64,000 nucleotides of DNA from Methanoregulaceae archaeon UXB-2016. Its GTDB lineage: Archaea > Halobacteriota > Methanomicrobia > Methanomicrobiales > Methanospirillaceae. The number at the start of each line of letters is the position of its first letter. Within the stretch, counting starts at the first letter, position 1. Below are positions 1 through 7,454 of this stretch, in pieces. Location: contig SISS01000024.1 of NCBI GenBank assembly GCA_004332335.1, positions 32,250 through 96,249 of the forward strand, given 5' to 3'. Position numbers and translations under genes: made by a program. The notes under the pieces were generated by a model. That model was not told the origin of the DNA. It was given only the letters and a program-made list of their open reading frames with translations, and did not search any database.

Positions 1-532
1 TATACCACTCGCGAAACGCAGCGAGGGCGCGCGCCCGGTGCGAAAACCGGTTCTTCTCGGCAAGGGGCAGTTCGGCCAAGGTCCGGTTGCCGACCGCGAA
101 GATCGGGTCGTACCCGAAGCCCGCGTCACCGCGCGGCGCGGTCGTGATGGTCCCGTCGAGCCGCCCTTCGAAGAGCCGGATCCCGTCCTCGTCCGCGTAT
201 GCAATCACCGTGATGAAGTGGGCCGAACGGTCCGCCGCGCCCTCGAGCAGGCGCAGGATCCCGTCATTACCGAGGGTCCGATAGACATATGCTGCGTAGG
301 GCCCGGGGAAGCCGGCGAGCGCGCTGACCATGAATCCCGTATCGTCGACGATCAGGGGCCGGCCCAGAAAATCGTAGGCGTACCGGCCCTTTTCACGCGC
401 AATCGGGCCGACCTCGTCGTCGCGGTACTCCGGGATCTCGAGGGATATGTGTTCGACCTCGACCGTCCCCATGAAGAATGCGGCCATTTCGGTCGCTTTG
501 TGAGGATTGCCGGTCACGACCGCGAGCCTCAC
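1..532 (-). CDS. rdgB: XTP/dITP pyrophosphatase, 3' end off window
   Basis: Non-canonical purine NTP pyrophosphatase (Ham1/RdgB family), which hydrolyses XTP and dITP to monophosphates to keep deaminated purines out of nucleic acids. My translation of the reverse strand begins MRLAVVTGNPHKATEM, giving the family's N-terminal TGNxxK substrate loop. It continues with VDDTGFMVSALAGFPGPYAAY (catalytic Asp region) and GFGYDPIF, both diagnostic. About 177 codons are present of a usual 185 or so, so only the last few residues lie beyond base 1. The start is a GTG whose last two bases lie in the TGA stop of the Kae1-Bud32 gene (a four-base GTGA overlap), which implies translational coupling. Family identity is secure. 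The pairing with Kae1-Bud32 is a common euryarchaeal arrangement. Confidence 0.93.
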   Translation of the reverse strand, partial: MRLAVVTGNPHKATEMAAFFMGTVEVEHISLEIPEYRDDEVGPIAREKGRYAYDFLGRPLIVDDTGFMVSALAGFPGPYAAYVYRTLGNDGILRLLEGAADRSAHFITVIAYADEDGIRLFEGRLDGTITTAPRGDAGFGYDPIFAVGNRTLAELPLAEKNRFSHRARALAAFREWY

Positions 533-2085
533 AGATATCGCCCCCGCCGCCGTATCTCCTCTTCGCGTGCGAGTGCTGCGTCCGCCCCGGAGAAGACCGC
601 CCGATACCCCTTCACGAACGCCTCTGTCAGGGGAGTGGCCTCGGGGACGGCCGAAGCGAGGGTCTGGAGGAAGACGTGGAGGTCCACGCCCCGCGCCTCG
701 AGCTCTTCGGTCGCCTGGGCGAGGCCGAAGTCGATCACGACGACCTGGTCGCCGCGCACGATCATGTTCGAGCTCGTCAGGTCGCCGTGGACGATCCCAG
801 CGCCGTGGAGGCGTCCGACGGCCTCGCCCGCAGCCCGGAGCCGGTCGGGGGCGAGCGCGGCCTTGAGAACTTCCCCCTGCACCCGCTCCATCACGATCGT
901 CGTGCCGTCGATATCGCGGATGATCGGGGTGGGGACCCCGGCCCGACGCGCCGCGGCCAGAAGGCGCGCCTCAGAACGCGTTCGCTCATGGCGGAGCCGC
1001 CGGTCGAGCTCGGGCGCGCGGTAGCGTTTCTCAACCCGACGCTTGGTTGCATCGATCGTGCCGAGCTCGATCACGGCCTCGGCTCCGCGCGGCTCGACCC
1101 GGAAGAAGGTCTCGGGGCGGTCCTCCCGCCACGGGCAGGGAACCTGGTCGATCCGGTAGTTCGGGTCAACCCGGGACTCGGATACGGGGACGGTCATGCC
1201 GTGGGCGAGCTGGAGCCGGCCCGTATACGCGATCATGGCTCCGTTGTCGCCGAGGTAGACCGGTTCGGGCACAAAGAACCCGGCGCCACGGTCCTCGCAC
1301 ATCTCGGCGAGCATCTGCTGGAGCCGACGGTTTGCACCGACTCCGCCGACGAGCAGGACCTCCTCCTTTCCGGCGTGCGCGAGCGCTCGCTCGGTCACCT
1401 CGACGCACATTGCGAACCCGGTCTCCTGGAGGCTGTGGCAGACGTCCTCGAGGGGGGCCTGTGAGGCCGATGCTGCGGTCACGAGCCCAGAGAATGCGAG
1501 GTCCATGCCCTTGACCGTGTACGGCAGGTCGATAAGGCCACCATCGCGCGCCAGATGCTCTATTTGGGGGCCGCCGGGGTGAGGGAGTCCCCGGCTCCGG
1601 GCGAACTTGTCGAGCGCGTTACCGAGCCCGACATCGAGGGTCTCGCCAAAGACCCGGTACCTTCCGGCAAGAAAGCCGATCACCTGGGTGTTCGCGCCCG
1701 AGGCGTAGAGCACAATCGGGTCCTCGCAGCCGGTTGCGAACCGTCCGATCTCCACGTGGGCCAGGCAGTGGTTCACCCCGACGAGCGGCACCTCCAGTGC
1801 GAGCGCAAGTGCTCGGGCTGCGGTCGCGACCGTTCGGAGACACGGGCCGAGCCCGGGCCCCTGCGAGAACGCGACCGCGGCCGGTCGCCCGGCAGTTGCA
1901 AGGATCGGGGCGAGCACCTCCCGCATACGGGCCGCATGGTGCTGGGCCGCTTCGCGCGGATGAATCCCACCTGTCGGTGGGCGGTAGGGATCCGAACGGA
2001 GGGCGATCAGGTCGTCGTGAAAAAGAGCGGCACTGAGGTTCCACGCAGTGCCTTCGAGGCCGAGTACCTTCCCGGTCGCCGACAT
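529..2085 (-). CDS. kae1-bud32: Kae1-Bud32 fusion (tRNA t6A synthesis, KEOPS)
   Basis: Bifunctional KEOPS subunit that makes N6-threonylcarbamoyladenosine on ANN-decoding tRNAs. The N-terminal ~325 residues are the Kae1/TsaD threonylcarbamoyltransferase: HPREAAQHH and the metal ligands in NHCLAHVEIG, then YASGANTQV. The C-terminal ~190 residues are the Bud32 atypical kinase/ATPase: HERTRSEARLL, IVHGDLTSSNM (catalytic loop) and VIDFGLA (metal-binding). Fusion of the two is common in Euryarchaeota. The start chosen is the ATG at 2085 (MSATGKVLGLEGTAWN); a longer reading frame upstream runs into the S27ae gene and has no family similarity. It is separated from rps27ae by 8 bases and overlaps the pyrophosphatase by 4, so it is probably the penultimate gene of a ribosomal operon. 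Confidence 0.95.
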   Translation of the reverse strand: MSATGKVLGLEGTAWNLSAALFHDDLIALRSDPYRPPTGGIHPREAAQHHAARMREVLAPILATAGRPAAVAFSQGPGLGPCLRTVATAARALALALEVPLVGVNHCLAHVEIGRFATGCEDPIVLYASGANTQVIGFLAGRYRVFGETLDVGLGNALDKFARSRGLPHPGGPQIEHLARDGGLIDLPYTVKGMDLAFSGLVTAASASQAPLEDVCHSLQETGFAMCVEVTERALAHAGKEEVLLVGGVGANRRLQQMLAEMCEDRGAGFFVPEPVYLGDNGAMIAYTGRLQLAHGMTVPVSESRVDPNYRIDQVPCPWREDRPETFFRVEPRGAEAVIELGTIDATKRRVEKRYRAPELDRRLRHERTRSEARLLAAARRAGVPTPIIRDIDGTTIVMERVQGEVLKAALAPDRLRAAGEAVGRLHGAGIVHGDLTSSNMIVRGDQVVVIDFGLAQATEELEARGVDLHVFLQTLASAVPEATPLTEAFVKGYRAVFSGADAALAREEEIRRRGRYL

Positions 2086-2093
2086 CGATGGGA

Positions 2094-2285
2094 CTACTTT
2101 TTGAACTCGGTGTAGCCGCAGCGGCCGCACGCGGCCCGGTCCTCGTGCTCGGCCAGGACCACGCCTGTGCCGCAGCGCGGGCAGTAGCGCCGCTTGAGCG
2201 TCGCCTTCTCCCCCTCGACCGTGAAGTATGCCGAGCGCTTGATCGCGACGCTCGCGGCCTTCTTGCCCTTTGCCGGTGCGGCCAT
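2094..2285 (-). CDS. rps27ae: 30S ribosomal protein S27ae
   Basis: Small-subunit ribosomal protein, 63 residues, the expected archaeal length (no ubiquitin fusion as in eukaryotes). It has a basic N terminus and one C4 zinc ribbon, CPRC followed by CGRC about 17 residues later, ending YTEFKK. It follows rps24e after a 2-base gap, the standard archaeal pair, and is cotranscribed with it from the TATA box near 2616. Confidence 0.96.
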   Translation of the reverse strand: MAAPAKGKKAASVAIKRSAYFTVEGEKATLKRRYCPRCGTGVVLAEHEDRAACGRCGYTEFKK

Positions 2286-2287
2286 GC

Positions 2288-2581
2288 TCAGGCCTCCTCT
2301 GCCGGCTTCGGCTGGCCGCGGGAGATCAGGTACGCCGGCTCGGCACGGTTGCGTGCCTCCTCGGTGTCGTAGACCCGGATCATCCCCTCGGCCTGCATCA
2401 TTCCATATCGGGTCGAAAGCGTGTCGAGCACGGCGAGGTGCTCCCCGACGTTCTTCATGGCGCAGAGTCGCCCGATAATCTCTTTTCGTGAAGGCGTCGG
2501 CCCGTCGTGCGTGAGGACGAACCGCAGCTCCCGCCGGCTCAGAAGCTCATTGCGGGTGTCCTGTATGATCTCAAACTCCAT
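2288..2581 (-). CDS. rps24e: 30S ribosomal protein S24e
   Basis: Small-subunit ribosomal protein of 97 residues. It starts [18 protein letters not shown] and contains the family's PTPSRKEI segment and a [14 protein letters not shown] stretch near the C terminus. The ATG at 2581 is the only sensible start and lies about 30 bases after a TATA-like box, so this gene probably opens a transcription unit with rps27ae, kae1-bud32 and the pyrophosphatase, in addition to any read-through from the upstream operon. Confidence 0.96.
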   Translation of the reverse strand: MEFEIIQDTRNELLSRRELRFVLTHDGPTPSRKEIIGRLCAMKNVGEHLAVLDTLSTRYGMMQAEGMIRVYDTEEARNRAEPAYLISRGQPKPAEEA

Positions 2582-2610
2582 CGATATCCTCTAGCTATAA
2601 GGGAACTGGT

Positions 2611-2622
2611 CTTATAAAATAT
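2611..2622 (-). promoter_or_regulatory. TATA box of rps24e
   Basis: On the minus strand this reads ATATTTTATAAG, an A/T island in otherwise GC-rich DNA, centred about 35 bases before the rps24e ATG. The predicted transcript would have a leader of only about 10 bases. It lies between the stop of the dephospho-CoA kinase gene and rps24e. Confidence 0.7.
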
Positions 2623-2629
2623 GGCCTGA

Positions 2630-3118
2630 TCACGCCTCGACAAAGAGGTCGAAGAGTGCGGCGGCTCGGCGGCGCTGTTCATCGTCGATCAGAGAGATGA
2701 CGACGCCCTCGCCGGGCTGGCCGTAGACAAGGATCGAGCCGTCGGGGGCGGCGAGTGCAAGCGGGACCACGGCAAGATCCTCCTCGCCTTCGACCACGAT
2801 CAGGGCTGGGGGCGAGGCCAGCCCGTCCCTGACGGCCAAGGCCAGCTCGTCGGTCAGGTATCCCGCCGGGTTCTTGACCCGGATGACCCGGGCCCCGGGG
2901 ATCCTGACCGGCGGGACCGGGACGTCCCTGGCTGTGAACCCGTCCACGACCGCAACAGTGGGAAAGAGTCCCTCTGCCACCAGCCCCGCGGTGACCACGT
3001 CCCCGACCGAGAGGATGGTCCGCCCCTCGAGCACGGGTCGAGCCGCGCCGATCGAGGGGTGGAGCCGTCCGTAGGGCGCGCGAAAGGCGTCCCGGTGCTG
3101 GTCGGGGAGGCGGTGCAT
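2630..3118 (-). CDS. GTP-dependent dephospho-CoA kinase (DUF359)
   Basis: Archaeal DUF359 protein, 162 residues. The family has been shown in Thermococcus to be a GTP-dependent dephospho-CoA kinase, the last step of CoA synthesis, replacing bacterial CoaE. Visible conserved parts are the N-terminal PYGRLHP, LSVGDVVT, VVDGFT, the VKNPAG segment, and IVVEGEEDLAVVPL with YGQPGEGVV near the end. The start is the ATG at 3118, which shares one base with the Spt4 stop (TGATG). A longer in-frame extension into spt4 is rejected as non-homologous. The gene belongs to the aIF2-gamma/rpoE1/spt4 cluster, its usual archaeal location. Confidence 0.92.
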   Translation of the reverse strand: MHRLPDQHRDAFRAPYGRLHPSIGAARPVLEGRTILSVGDVVTAGLVAEGLFPTVAVVDGFTARDVPVPPVRIPGARVIRVKNPAGYLTDELALAVRDGLASPPALIVVEGEEDLAVVPLALAAPDGSILVYGQPGEGVVISLIDDEQRRRAAALFDLFVEA

Positions 3119-3327
3119 CACCGGACCTTCAGGGCGTACCGGCCCGGAAGGGTGATGTTGATCTTCTTGGCGACCTCGGAGTGACGAGGGTCGATCACGA
3201 CGAGATACCCCGACCAGTCGGTCGAGAGGTTCGCCGTGCTGCAGATCACGCAGGACTCGCCTTCGACCACCCGGTGGCACTCGCGGCAGACCTTGGGGAG
3301 CAGTTTCTCACGGCGACGAACGACCAT
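3118..3327 (-). CDS. spt4: Transcription elongation factor Spt4 (RpoE'')
   Basis: Zinc-ribbon partner of Spt5 (69 residues), binding the RNA polymerase clamp and raising processivity. CRECHRVVEGESCVICS gives the four zinc cysteines, and LSTDWSGYLVVIDP is the Spt5-binding strand characteristic of the family. Both ends overlap neighbours by one base (TGATG junctions with rpoE1 upstream and the DUF359 kinase downstream), indicating coupled translation. Confidence 0.95.
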   Translation of the reverse strand: MVVRRREKLLPKVCRECHRVVEGESCVICSTANLSTDWSGYLVVIDPRHSEVAKKINITLPGRYALKVR

Positions 3328-3908
3328 CAGCGACCACCCCGCTTCTCCTTCTCTTCGCGCTCGCTTCGGAGTTCGTCCTCAAGCCAGAGGTCGGTTCCAA
3401 GGCCGGTCTGGCGCATGGTCAGCCCGATCTTCGAGTCGCGGGGCTCACGCTCGTTCAGGGAGAGGGTGACGACCCGGACCCGGACTCGTTCGCCGACGGC
3501 GATGTACCGCCCGGAGTCCTTGCAGATCAGGCGGCCGTTCATCTCGTCGTAGGTGATGAACTCGTCCGAGATTTGGCTGACATGGAGCATCGCATCGATG
3601 GGTCCGAGGCTGATAAAGGAGCCGAAACTCGTGGTCTCGACCACGATCCCCTCGAGCACCTCCTGCAGGGACAGGCGGAGGGAGAGCGCCTCGAAGAGGA
3701 CGTCGTAGTAGATGGCACCGTCTCCGGGAACCAGCTCTCCCTCGCCCACCTTGAGCACTCTCGTCACCGCGATAAAGATCCCGATCTCCTTGTCAATGCT
3801 TCCTTCGAGCTGCTCCTGCAGCACGTCCAGGATCACGAGCTCCAGGTTCTCGCCCAGTCGATGGGGGGGCACCCGGACTTTGTCCTCGAGCTTCAATCGA
3901 TAATACAT
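3327..3908 (-). CDS. rpoE1: DNA-directed RNA polymerase subunit E' (Rpo7)
   Basis: Rpo7 stalk subunit (193 residues), forming the Rpo4/7 heterodimer that helps open promoter DNA and binds nascent RNA. It starts MYYRLKLEDKVRVPPHRLG, the family's N-terminal tip domain. An S1/OB RNA-binding domain follows from about residue 80 (VVETTSFGSFISLGPIDAMLHVSQ). The start is the ATG at 3908; a 21-codon extension upstream is not homologous. It precedes spt4 with a one-base overlap and follows the PIN-domain gene by 19 bases. Confidence 0.96.
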   Translation of the reverse strand: MYYRLKLEDKVRVPPHRLGENLELVILDVLQEQLEGSIDKEIGIFIAVTRVLKVGEGELVPGDGAIYYDVLFEALSLRLSLQEVLEGIVVETTSFGSFISLGPIDAMLHVSQISDEFITYDEMNGRLICKDSGRYIAVGERVRVRVVTLSLNEREPRDSKIGLTMRQTGLGTDLWLEDELRSEREEKEKRGGR

Positions 3909-3927
3909 GGCATCTCCTCTCTTCCGC

Positions 3928-4311
3928 TCATCGTCTCTCCAGGGTGATCCGGCGCGGTCCACGCAGTGCAAGCACCGGTACGCCGTCGTCGAGCAGGGCT
4001 CGCCTGAGCTCCCGGTCGCTCGTCACCACCATGCAGTCGTGAGATCGCGCGTACCGGGCAATCCGGCCATCGACCGTTCCGTCCTCCGCAGGGCCGAGGG
4101 ACTCCTCGGCGCAGCGGCGGGCGAGTGCGAGGCCAAAACGAGCCGCAGCCCCCCGGCGTCCCCGTTGCCGGGCGAGGCCGGAGAGCTCGGCGCGGACCTC
4201 GGTCGGGACCATCGGGTCGAACGCCCCGATCAGGGCCTGCACCTCGGAGAAGAGGTCCACTCCGTGCTCCAGCGGGGTCATCAGTGCGTTCGCATCAAAG
4301 AGCACCCTCAC
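3928..4311 (-). CDS. PIN-domain protein (Fcf1-like nuclease)
   Basis: PIN-fold protein of 127 residues. The acidic metal ligands expected of the fold are visible: FDANAL at the N terminus (first Asp), a central Glu in VPTEVRAEL, Asp residues in [12 protein letters not shown], and [12 protein letters not shown] (last Asp). In archaea this gene sits constantly between aIF2-gamma and rpoE1 and is annotated as a PIN/Fcf1-like RNA nuclease, probably in rRNA processing; the substrate is inferred, not shown. The GTG start at 4311 overlaps the aIF2-gamma stop by four bases (GTGA). An upstream start within the translation-factor gene would add 11 non-homologous residues. Confidence 0.85.
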   Translation of the reverse strand: MRVLFDANALMTPLEHGVDLFSEVQALIGAFDPMVPTEVRAELSGLARQRGRRGAAARFGLALARRCAEESLGPAEDGTVDGRIARYARSHDCMVVTSDRELRRALLDDGVPVLALRGPRRITLERR

Positions 4312-5543
4312 TCGGTGAGGACGCCCATCCCGATCAGTCGCCACCGGGCTCCGACCTGTCGGCTGATGGCGATCCGGGCGCCGATTGCGGCGCAGACCGG
4401 ACGCTTCAGCTGCATCTCAACAGTCTCTTTCTTCGATCCCGTAACGACCCCGACCGTGACTGCGGTCCCGACCGAGAGCATGAGGGGCTCGTTGTGTTTC
4501 AGCGGCTCGATCTTGAGCTCACTCGTGGCGCCGACAACCCGCTCCATCAGGGTGACCCGGAACCGGAGGCGCTCCCAGACTGGGGGGAGCGAGCCCGGGT
4601 AGCCCGCGATCTGGCCGGCCACGGCGTCCGACTTCGTTAGGGCCGGGTCGAGCTTGGTCGCGACACCGAGCAGCCCGCCCGGCGTCGCGTCCAGGATCTT
4701 CTTATGGCCCATGTTGATCGAGGTGATCTTGGTCGTGATCGGCTCCCACCGGGTTCGGCCCTCGGTATGGGTCTGCCGGCCCGGCCGGATCTCGATCTCG
4801 TCTCCCTCGTGGAGGACTCCCTGGATCAGGGAGCCGCCGATCACGCCGCCCTTGATGTCCTTCCAGGACGCGCCGGGCTTGTTGATATCAAACGAGCGGG
4901 CGACGAGCATGATCGGAGCCGCCTCCGGATCCCGCACCGGGATCGGGATCGTCTGGTCCAGGGCTGCGATCAGGGAGCCAATATTGATCCCTTTCTGCGC
5001 TGAGAGCGGAATGATCGGTGCGCCCTCGGCGATCGTGCCCTTGATGAACTCCTTGATCTTACCGTAGTGCTCGATCGCAACCTTCTGCGAGACCACATCG
5101 ATCTTGTTCTGTACAATCACGATCCGCCGGATCCCGACGAGCTGGAGCGCCATCAGGTGCTCCTTCGTCTGGGGTTGCGGACACTGCTCGTTCGCCGAGA
5201 TCACGAGCATGGCTCCGTCCATCAGGGCCGAGCCCGAAAGCATCGTCGCCATCAGGGTCTCGTGCCCGGGGGCGTCAACAAATGAGACCGAGCGGAACGG
5301 AACCGCTTCGCCCCCGCAGACCGGACAGGTCTCCGAGGTGGTCAGAGCATCGCTCCCCTCGCACTGCTGGCAGCGATAGAAGGTTGCATCGGCATACCCG
5401 AGTCGGATCGAGATCCCCCGTTTGATCTCTTCCGAGTGGCGATCGGTCCACGTGCCCGTCAGCGAATTGACGAGCGTGGTCTTTCCGTGGTCTACATGCC
5501 CCACGACTCCGATATTCACGCTCGGGATGGTCACGTCATCCAA
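4308..5543 (-). CDS. eif2g: Translation initiation factor 2 subunit gamma
   Basis: GTPase core of aIF2, which carries Met-tRNAi to the 30S subunit. 411 residues, normal for archaea. GTPase motifs are GHVDHGKT (G1, residues about 15-22), DAPGH (G3) and NKID (G4). A zinc knuckle lies in the effector region (CQQCEG then CPVCGGE). Two beta-barrel domains follow, ending with the family's IGMGVL segment. The reading frame begins with TTG at 5543, with GAGG 4 bases upstream. The alternative GTG at 5534 would shorten the protein by three residues. It heads the operon through the dephospho-CoA kinase. Confidence 0.96.
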   Translation of the reverse strand: MDDVTIPSVNIGVVGHVDHGKTTLVNSLTGTWTDRHSEEIKRGISIRLGYADATFYRCQQCEGSDALTTSETCPVCGGEAVPFRSVSFVDAPGHETLMATMLSGSALMDGAMLVISANEQCPQPQTKEHLMALQLVGIRRIVIVQNKIDVVSQKVAIEHYGKIKEFIKGTIAEGAPIIPLSAQKGINIGSLIAALDQTIPIPVRDPEAAPIMLVARSFDINKPGASWKDIKGGVIGGSLIQGVLHEGDEIEIRPGRQTHTEGRTRWEPITTKITSINMGHKKILDATPGGLLGVATKLDPALTKSDAVAGQIAGYPGSLPPVWERLRFRVTLMERVVGATSELKIEPLKHNEPLMLSVGTAVTVGVVTGSKKETVEMQLKRPVCAAIGARIAISRQVGARWRLIGMGVLTE

Positions 5544-5565
5544 AAGTCCTCGAACCTCCCTACTG

Positions 5566-5572
5566 TATATAT
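5566..5572 (-). promoter_or_regulatory. TATA box of the aIF2-gamma operon
   Basis: ATATATA on the minus strand, centred about 26 bases before the TTG start, so the transcript would be essentially leaderless or begin within a few bases. It drives aIF2-gamma, PIN, rpoE1, spt4 and the DUF359 kinase. Confidence 0.65.
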
Positions 5573-5690
5573 GGCGATCCTACTTATACGTGTGGTGTCA
5601 TGCAAAATGGGGGCCGGTTCCTGCGGAAAATCCAGTACAAACCGGTCCTCTGTCATACGAAGTGCTACTTTTTTGCAGTGAATTTCGCAA

Positions 5691-5699
5691 TATTTAATA
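5691..5699 (+). promoter_or_regulatory. TATA box of nikR
   Basis: TATTTAATA, centred 29 bases before the ATG at 5724, consistent with a leaderless nikR transcript. Together with the divergent aIF2-gamma promoter it occupies a 180-base intergenic region that would also be the natural place for a NikR autoregulatory site. Confidence 0.65.
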
Positions 5700-5723
5700 C
5701 TGCCATCCAATAAACCGGTGAAT

Positions 5724-6140
5724 ATGGAGACCGAGCTCTCACGAATCGGCATCTCGCTGCCGAAGAACCTTCTCGATCGATTCGACGAGATCATCACGGC
5801 TCGCGGGTACTCGTCCCGATCCGAGGGGATTCGTGACGCAATCCGGAACTACATCACGTATTACCGATGGATGTCCGATGTCAAGGGAGAGCGGCAGGGC
5901 GTGATAACGATGATCTACGACCATGATCAACGCGGGCTTCTCCCGACTCTGACCGACATCCAGCACGAGTTCCGCGAGACGATCCAGGCGACGCTCCATT
6001 CGCACGTTACCCACAATCGCTGTCTTGAGGTCGTGCTCGTTCACGGCGATGGCACCGAGCTCAAGGCGCTGGCCGAGCGGCTGATGTCACAGAAGGGAGT
6101 CGAGTCGGTCAAGCTGACGACGATCCCCATTGACGAGTAG
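5724..6140 (+). CDS. nikR: Nickel-responsive regulator NikR
   Basis: Ribbon-helix-helix repressor with a C-terminal ACT-like nickel sensor, 138 residues (family norm about 130-140). The N-terminal RHH is ELSRIGISLPKNLLDRFDEI followed by YSSRSEGIRDAIRNY. The nickel site is the HSHVTHNRCLEVV segment (two His plus the Cys, with an earlier His in YDHD). It would repress nickel uptake genes in a methanogen, which needs nickel for cofactor F430 and hydrogenases. The reading frame also permits GTG at 5718, but the ATG at 5724 is preferred because of the TATA spacing. Confidence 0.93.
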   Translation: METELSRIGISLPKNLLDRFDEIITARGYSSRSEGIRDAIRNYITYYRWMSDVKGERQGVITMIYDHDQRGLLPTLTDIQHEFRETIQATLHSHVTHNRCLEVVLVHGDGTELKALAERLMSQKGVESVKLTTIPIDE

Positions 6141-6148
6141 AACCGGCC

Positions 6149-6430
6149 TCATCCCCCTCCTTCGCAGCTGTTGTCGAGTTCGAACTGCGAGCCGTCGGCC
6201 CGGTAGAGCCCCTCACGTTCCCGTTCCAGCTGTGTCGTGAGATCCTCGACCTGCCCTTCACGCCGCTCACGAACCGTGCCGGCCCGCACCAGCTGGTCGA
6301 GCCGATAGAGGAGCCCGGTGGCGTCGAGCACGGCAAAGGTCTCTCCGTCCACGGCCTGAAGTGCCGTGACGGTCCCGACCGTACCGGTCCGGGTATAGCG
6401 GACCCGTGTTCCGACCGCGCACTCTTCCAT
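6149..6430 (-). CDS. DUF2098 methanogen protein
   Basis: Small protein (93 residues) resembling the methanogen-specific DUF2098 family. The N-terminal ~55 residues form an SH3-like beta barrel pattern (GTRVRYTRTGTVGTV, then DGETFAVLDATGLLYR, then a Leu/Val strand). A charged helix follows, predicted as a short coiled coil (EREREGL). No catalytic motif is visible and the role is unknown. The start could be ATG 6430 or ATG 6436; the first matches family starts. It is convergent with nikR (8 bases apart) and lies 37 bases after the deacetylase-fold gene. Confidence 0.7.
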   Translation of the reverse strand: MEECAVGTRVRYTRTGTVGTVTALQAVDGETFAVLDATGLLYRLDQLVRAGTVRERREGQVEDLTTQLEREREGLYRADGSQFELDNSCEGGG

Positions 6431-6467
6431 CTGCATGCACCCCCGTGGACCGGTCCGGGGCATAAAT

Positions 6468-7448
6468 CTATCCTGTCAGCAGGCGGAGGGCCCGGACCAC
6501 GCCCTCTGTCGACGGGCGGGGAGGTGTCAGGTGCGGAAGAGGAGCATCCCCAAGCAGGTCCTCGAAGATCGCATGCACCGCCTCCCCCTGCGATGGGCCG
6601 TATCCCCCTTCGAGGACGAGCGCGATCGGCCTGTCCAGGATCCCGGCAGCAGCCCCGGTCAGCACGCCGTAGTCCCCCGGCACGAGGGCCATGCCCGCCT
6701 TCGGGTCGTCGGCCAGCCCGTCCTGACCCGCCGAGACGATCAGCAGGTCGGGGTCGAAGTCCATGATCGCAGGGGCGAAGGCCTCGGAGATCACGTATGC
6801 GAGGTCGGCAAGGGTTGCGCCCGAGCCGAGGGGCGCGTTCAGAGTGAAGCCCCGCCCCTCTCCTTCACCGATCTCGTCGACCCAGCCGCTCCCCGGAAAG
6901 GCCCCCTGCTGGTGGACGGAGCAGAAGAGTACCCGGTCCGATGCGTAGAAGATCTCCTGGGTGCCATTGCCGTGATGGAGGTCCCAGTCGAGGATGGCGA
7001 TCCGGTCGGCCCCGTCATCGAGCAGGCTTGCGGCCGCCACGGCCGCGTTGTTGAAGATGCAGTAGCCCATGGCCCGGTTCCGCGTCGCATGGTGCCCCGG
7101 CGGACGGACGAGCGCAAAGGAGTGCTCCCCTGCACATGCCCGCCGTGCCGCCTCGATCGCCGAGCCGGCCGCATAGGCTGCGGTTTCGTAACTGCCGGGC
7201 GCAAGGTAGGTGTCCGGGGTCAGAAACGCGACCTCGGCCCCCGAGGCCGAGAGGCCGGCGATCCGGTCGACGTACTCCTCGTCGTGGACGCGCAGGAGAT
7301 CGGCGACGGTTGCCCGGACCGGCGGGCGGCGCAGCACCCCTGTCGGGATGCGACGGTCGATCAGCTCGAGCCGTTCGCGGGACTCGGTATGGGCCGCGAG
7401 GTGATGGCACGAGAAGATCGGACCCGTGATCGCGGAGACCTTCGGCAC
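6468..7448 (-). CDS. Histone deacetylase family hydrolase
   Basis: Zinc-dependent deacetylase fold (arginase/HDAC superfamily), 326 residues. Active-site signatures are present: RPPGHHATRNRAMGYCIFNN (the two-His charge relay and glycine loop), DWDLHHGNGTQ (Asp and His zinc ligands) and SAGQDGLADDP (second Asp ligand), then LEGGYGP with the usual catalytic-face tyrosine. Archaeal members are annotated as acetoin utilisation/histone deacetylase-like or acetylpolyamine amidohydrolase; substrate here is open (chromatin proteins, polyamines or an N-acetyl sugar). It starts with GTG at 7448, 6 bases after the GT4 glycosyltransferase, so the two are probably cotranslated, which would fit a deacetylase acting on a glycan intermediate. 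Confidence 0.88.
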   Translation of the reverse strand: MPKVSAITGPIFSCHHLAAHTESRERLELIDRRIPTGVLRRPPVRATVADLLRVHDEEYVDRIAGLSASGAEVAFLTPDTYLAPGSYETAAYAAGSAIEAARRACAGEHSFALVRPPGHHATRNRAMGYCIFNNAAVAAASLLDDGADRIAILDWDLHHGNGTQEIFYASDRVLFCSVHQQGAFPGSGWVDEIGEGEGRGFTLNAPLGSGATLADLAYVISEAFAPAIMDFDPDLLIVSAGQDGLADDPKAGMALVPGDYGVLTGAAAGILDRPIALVLEGGYGPSQGEAVHAIFEDLLGDAPLPHLTPPRPSTEGVVRALRLLTG

Positions 7449-7454
7449 GACGCT

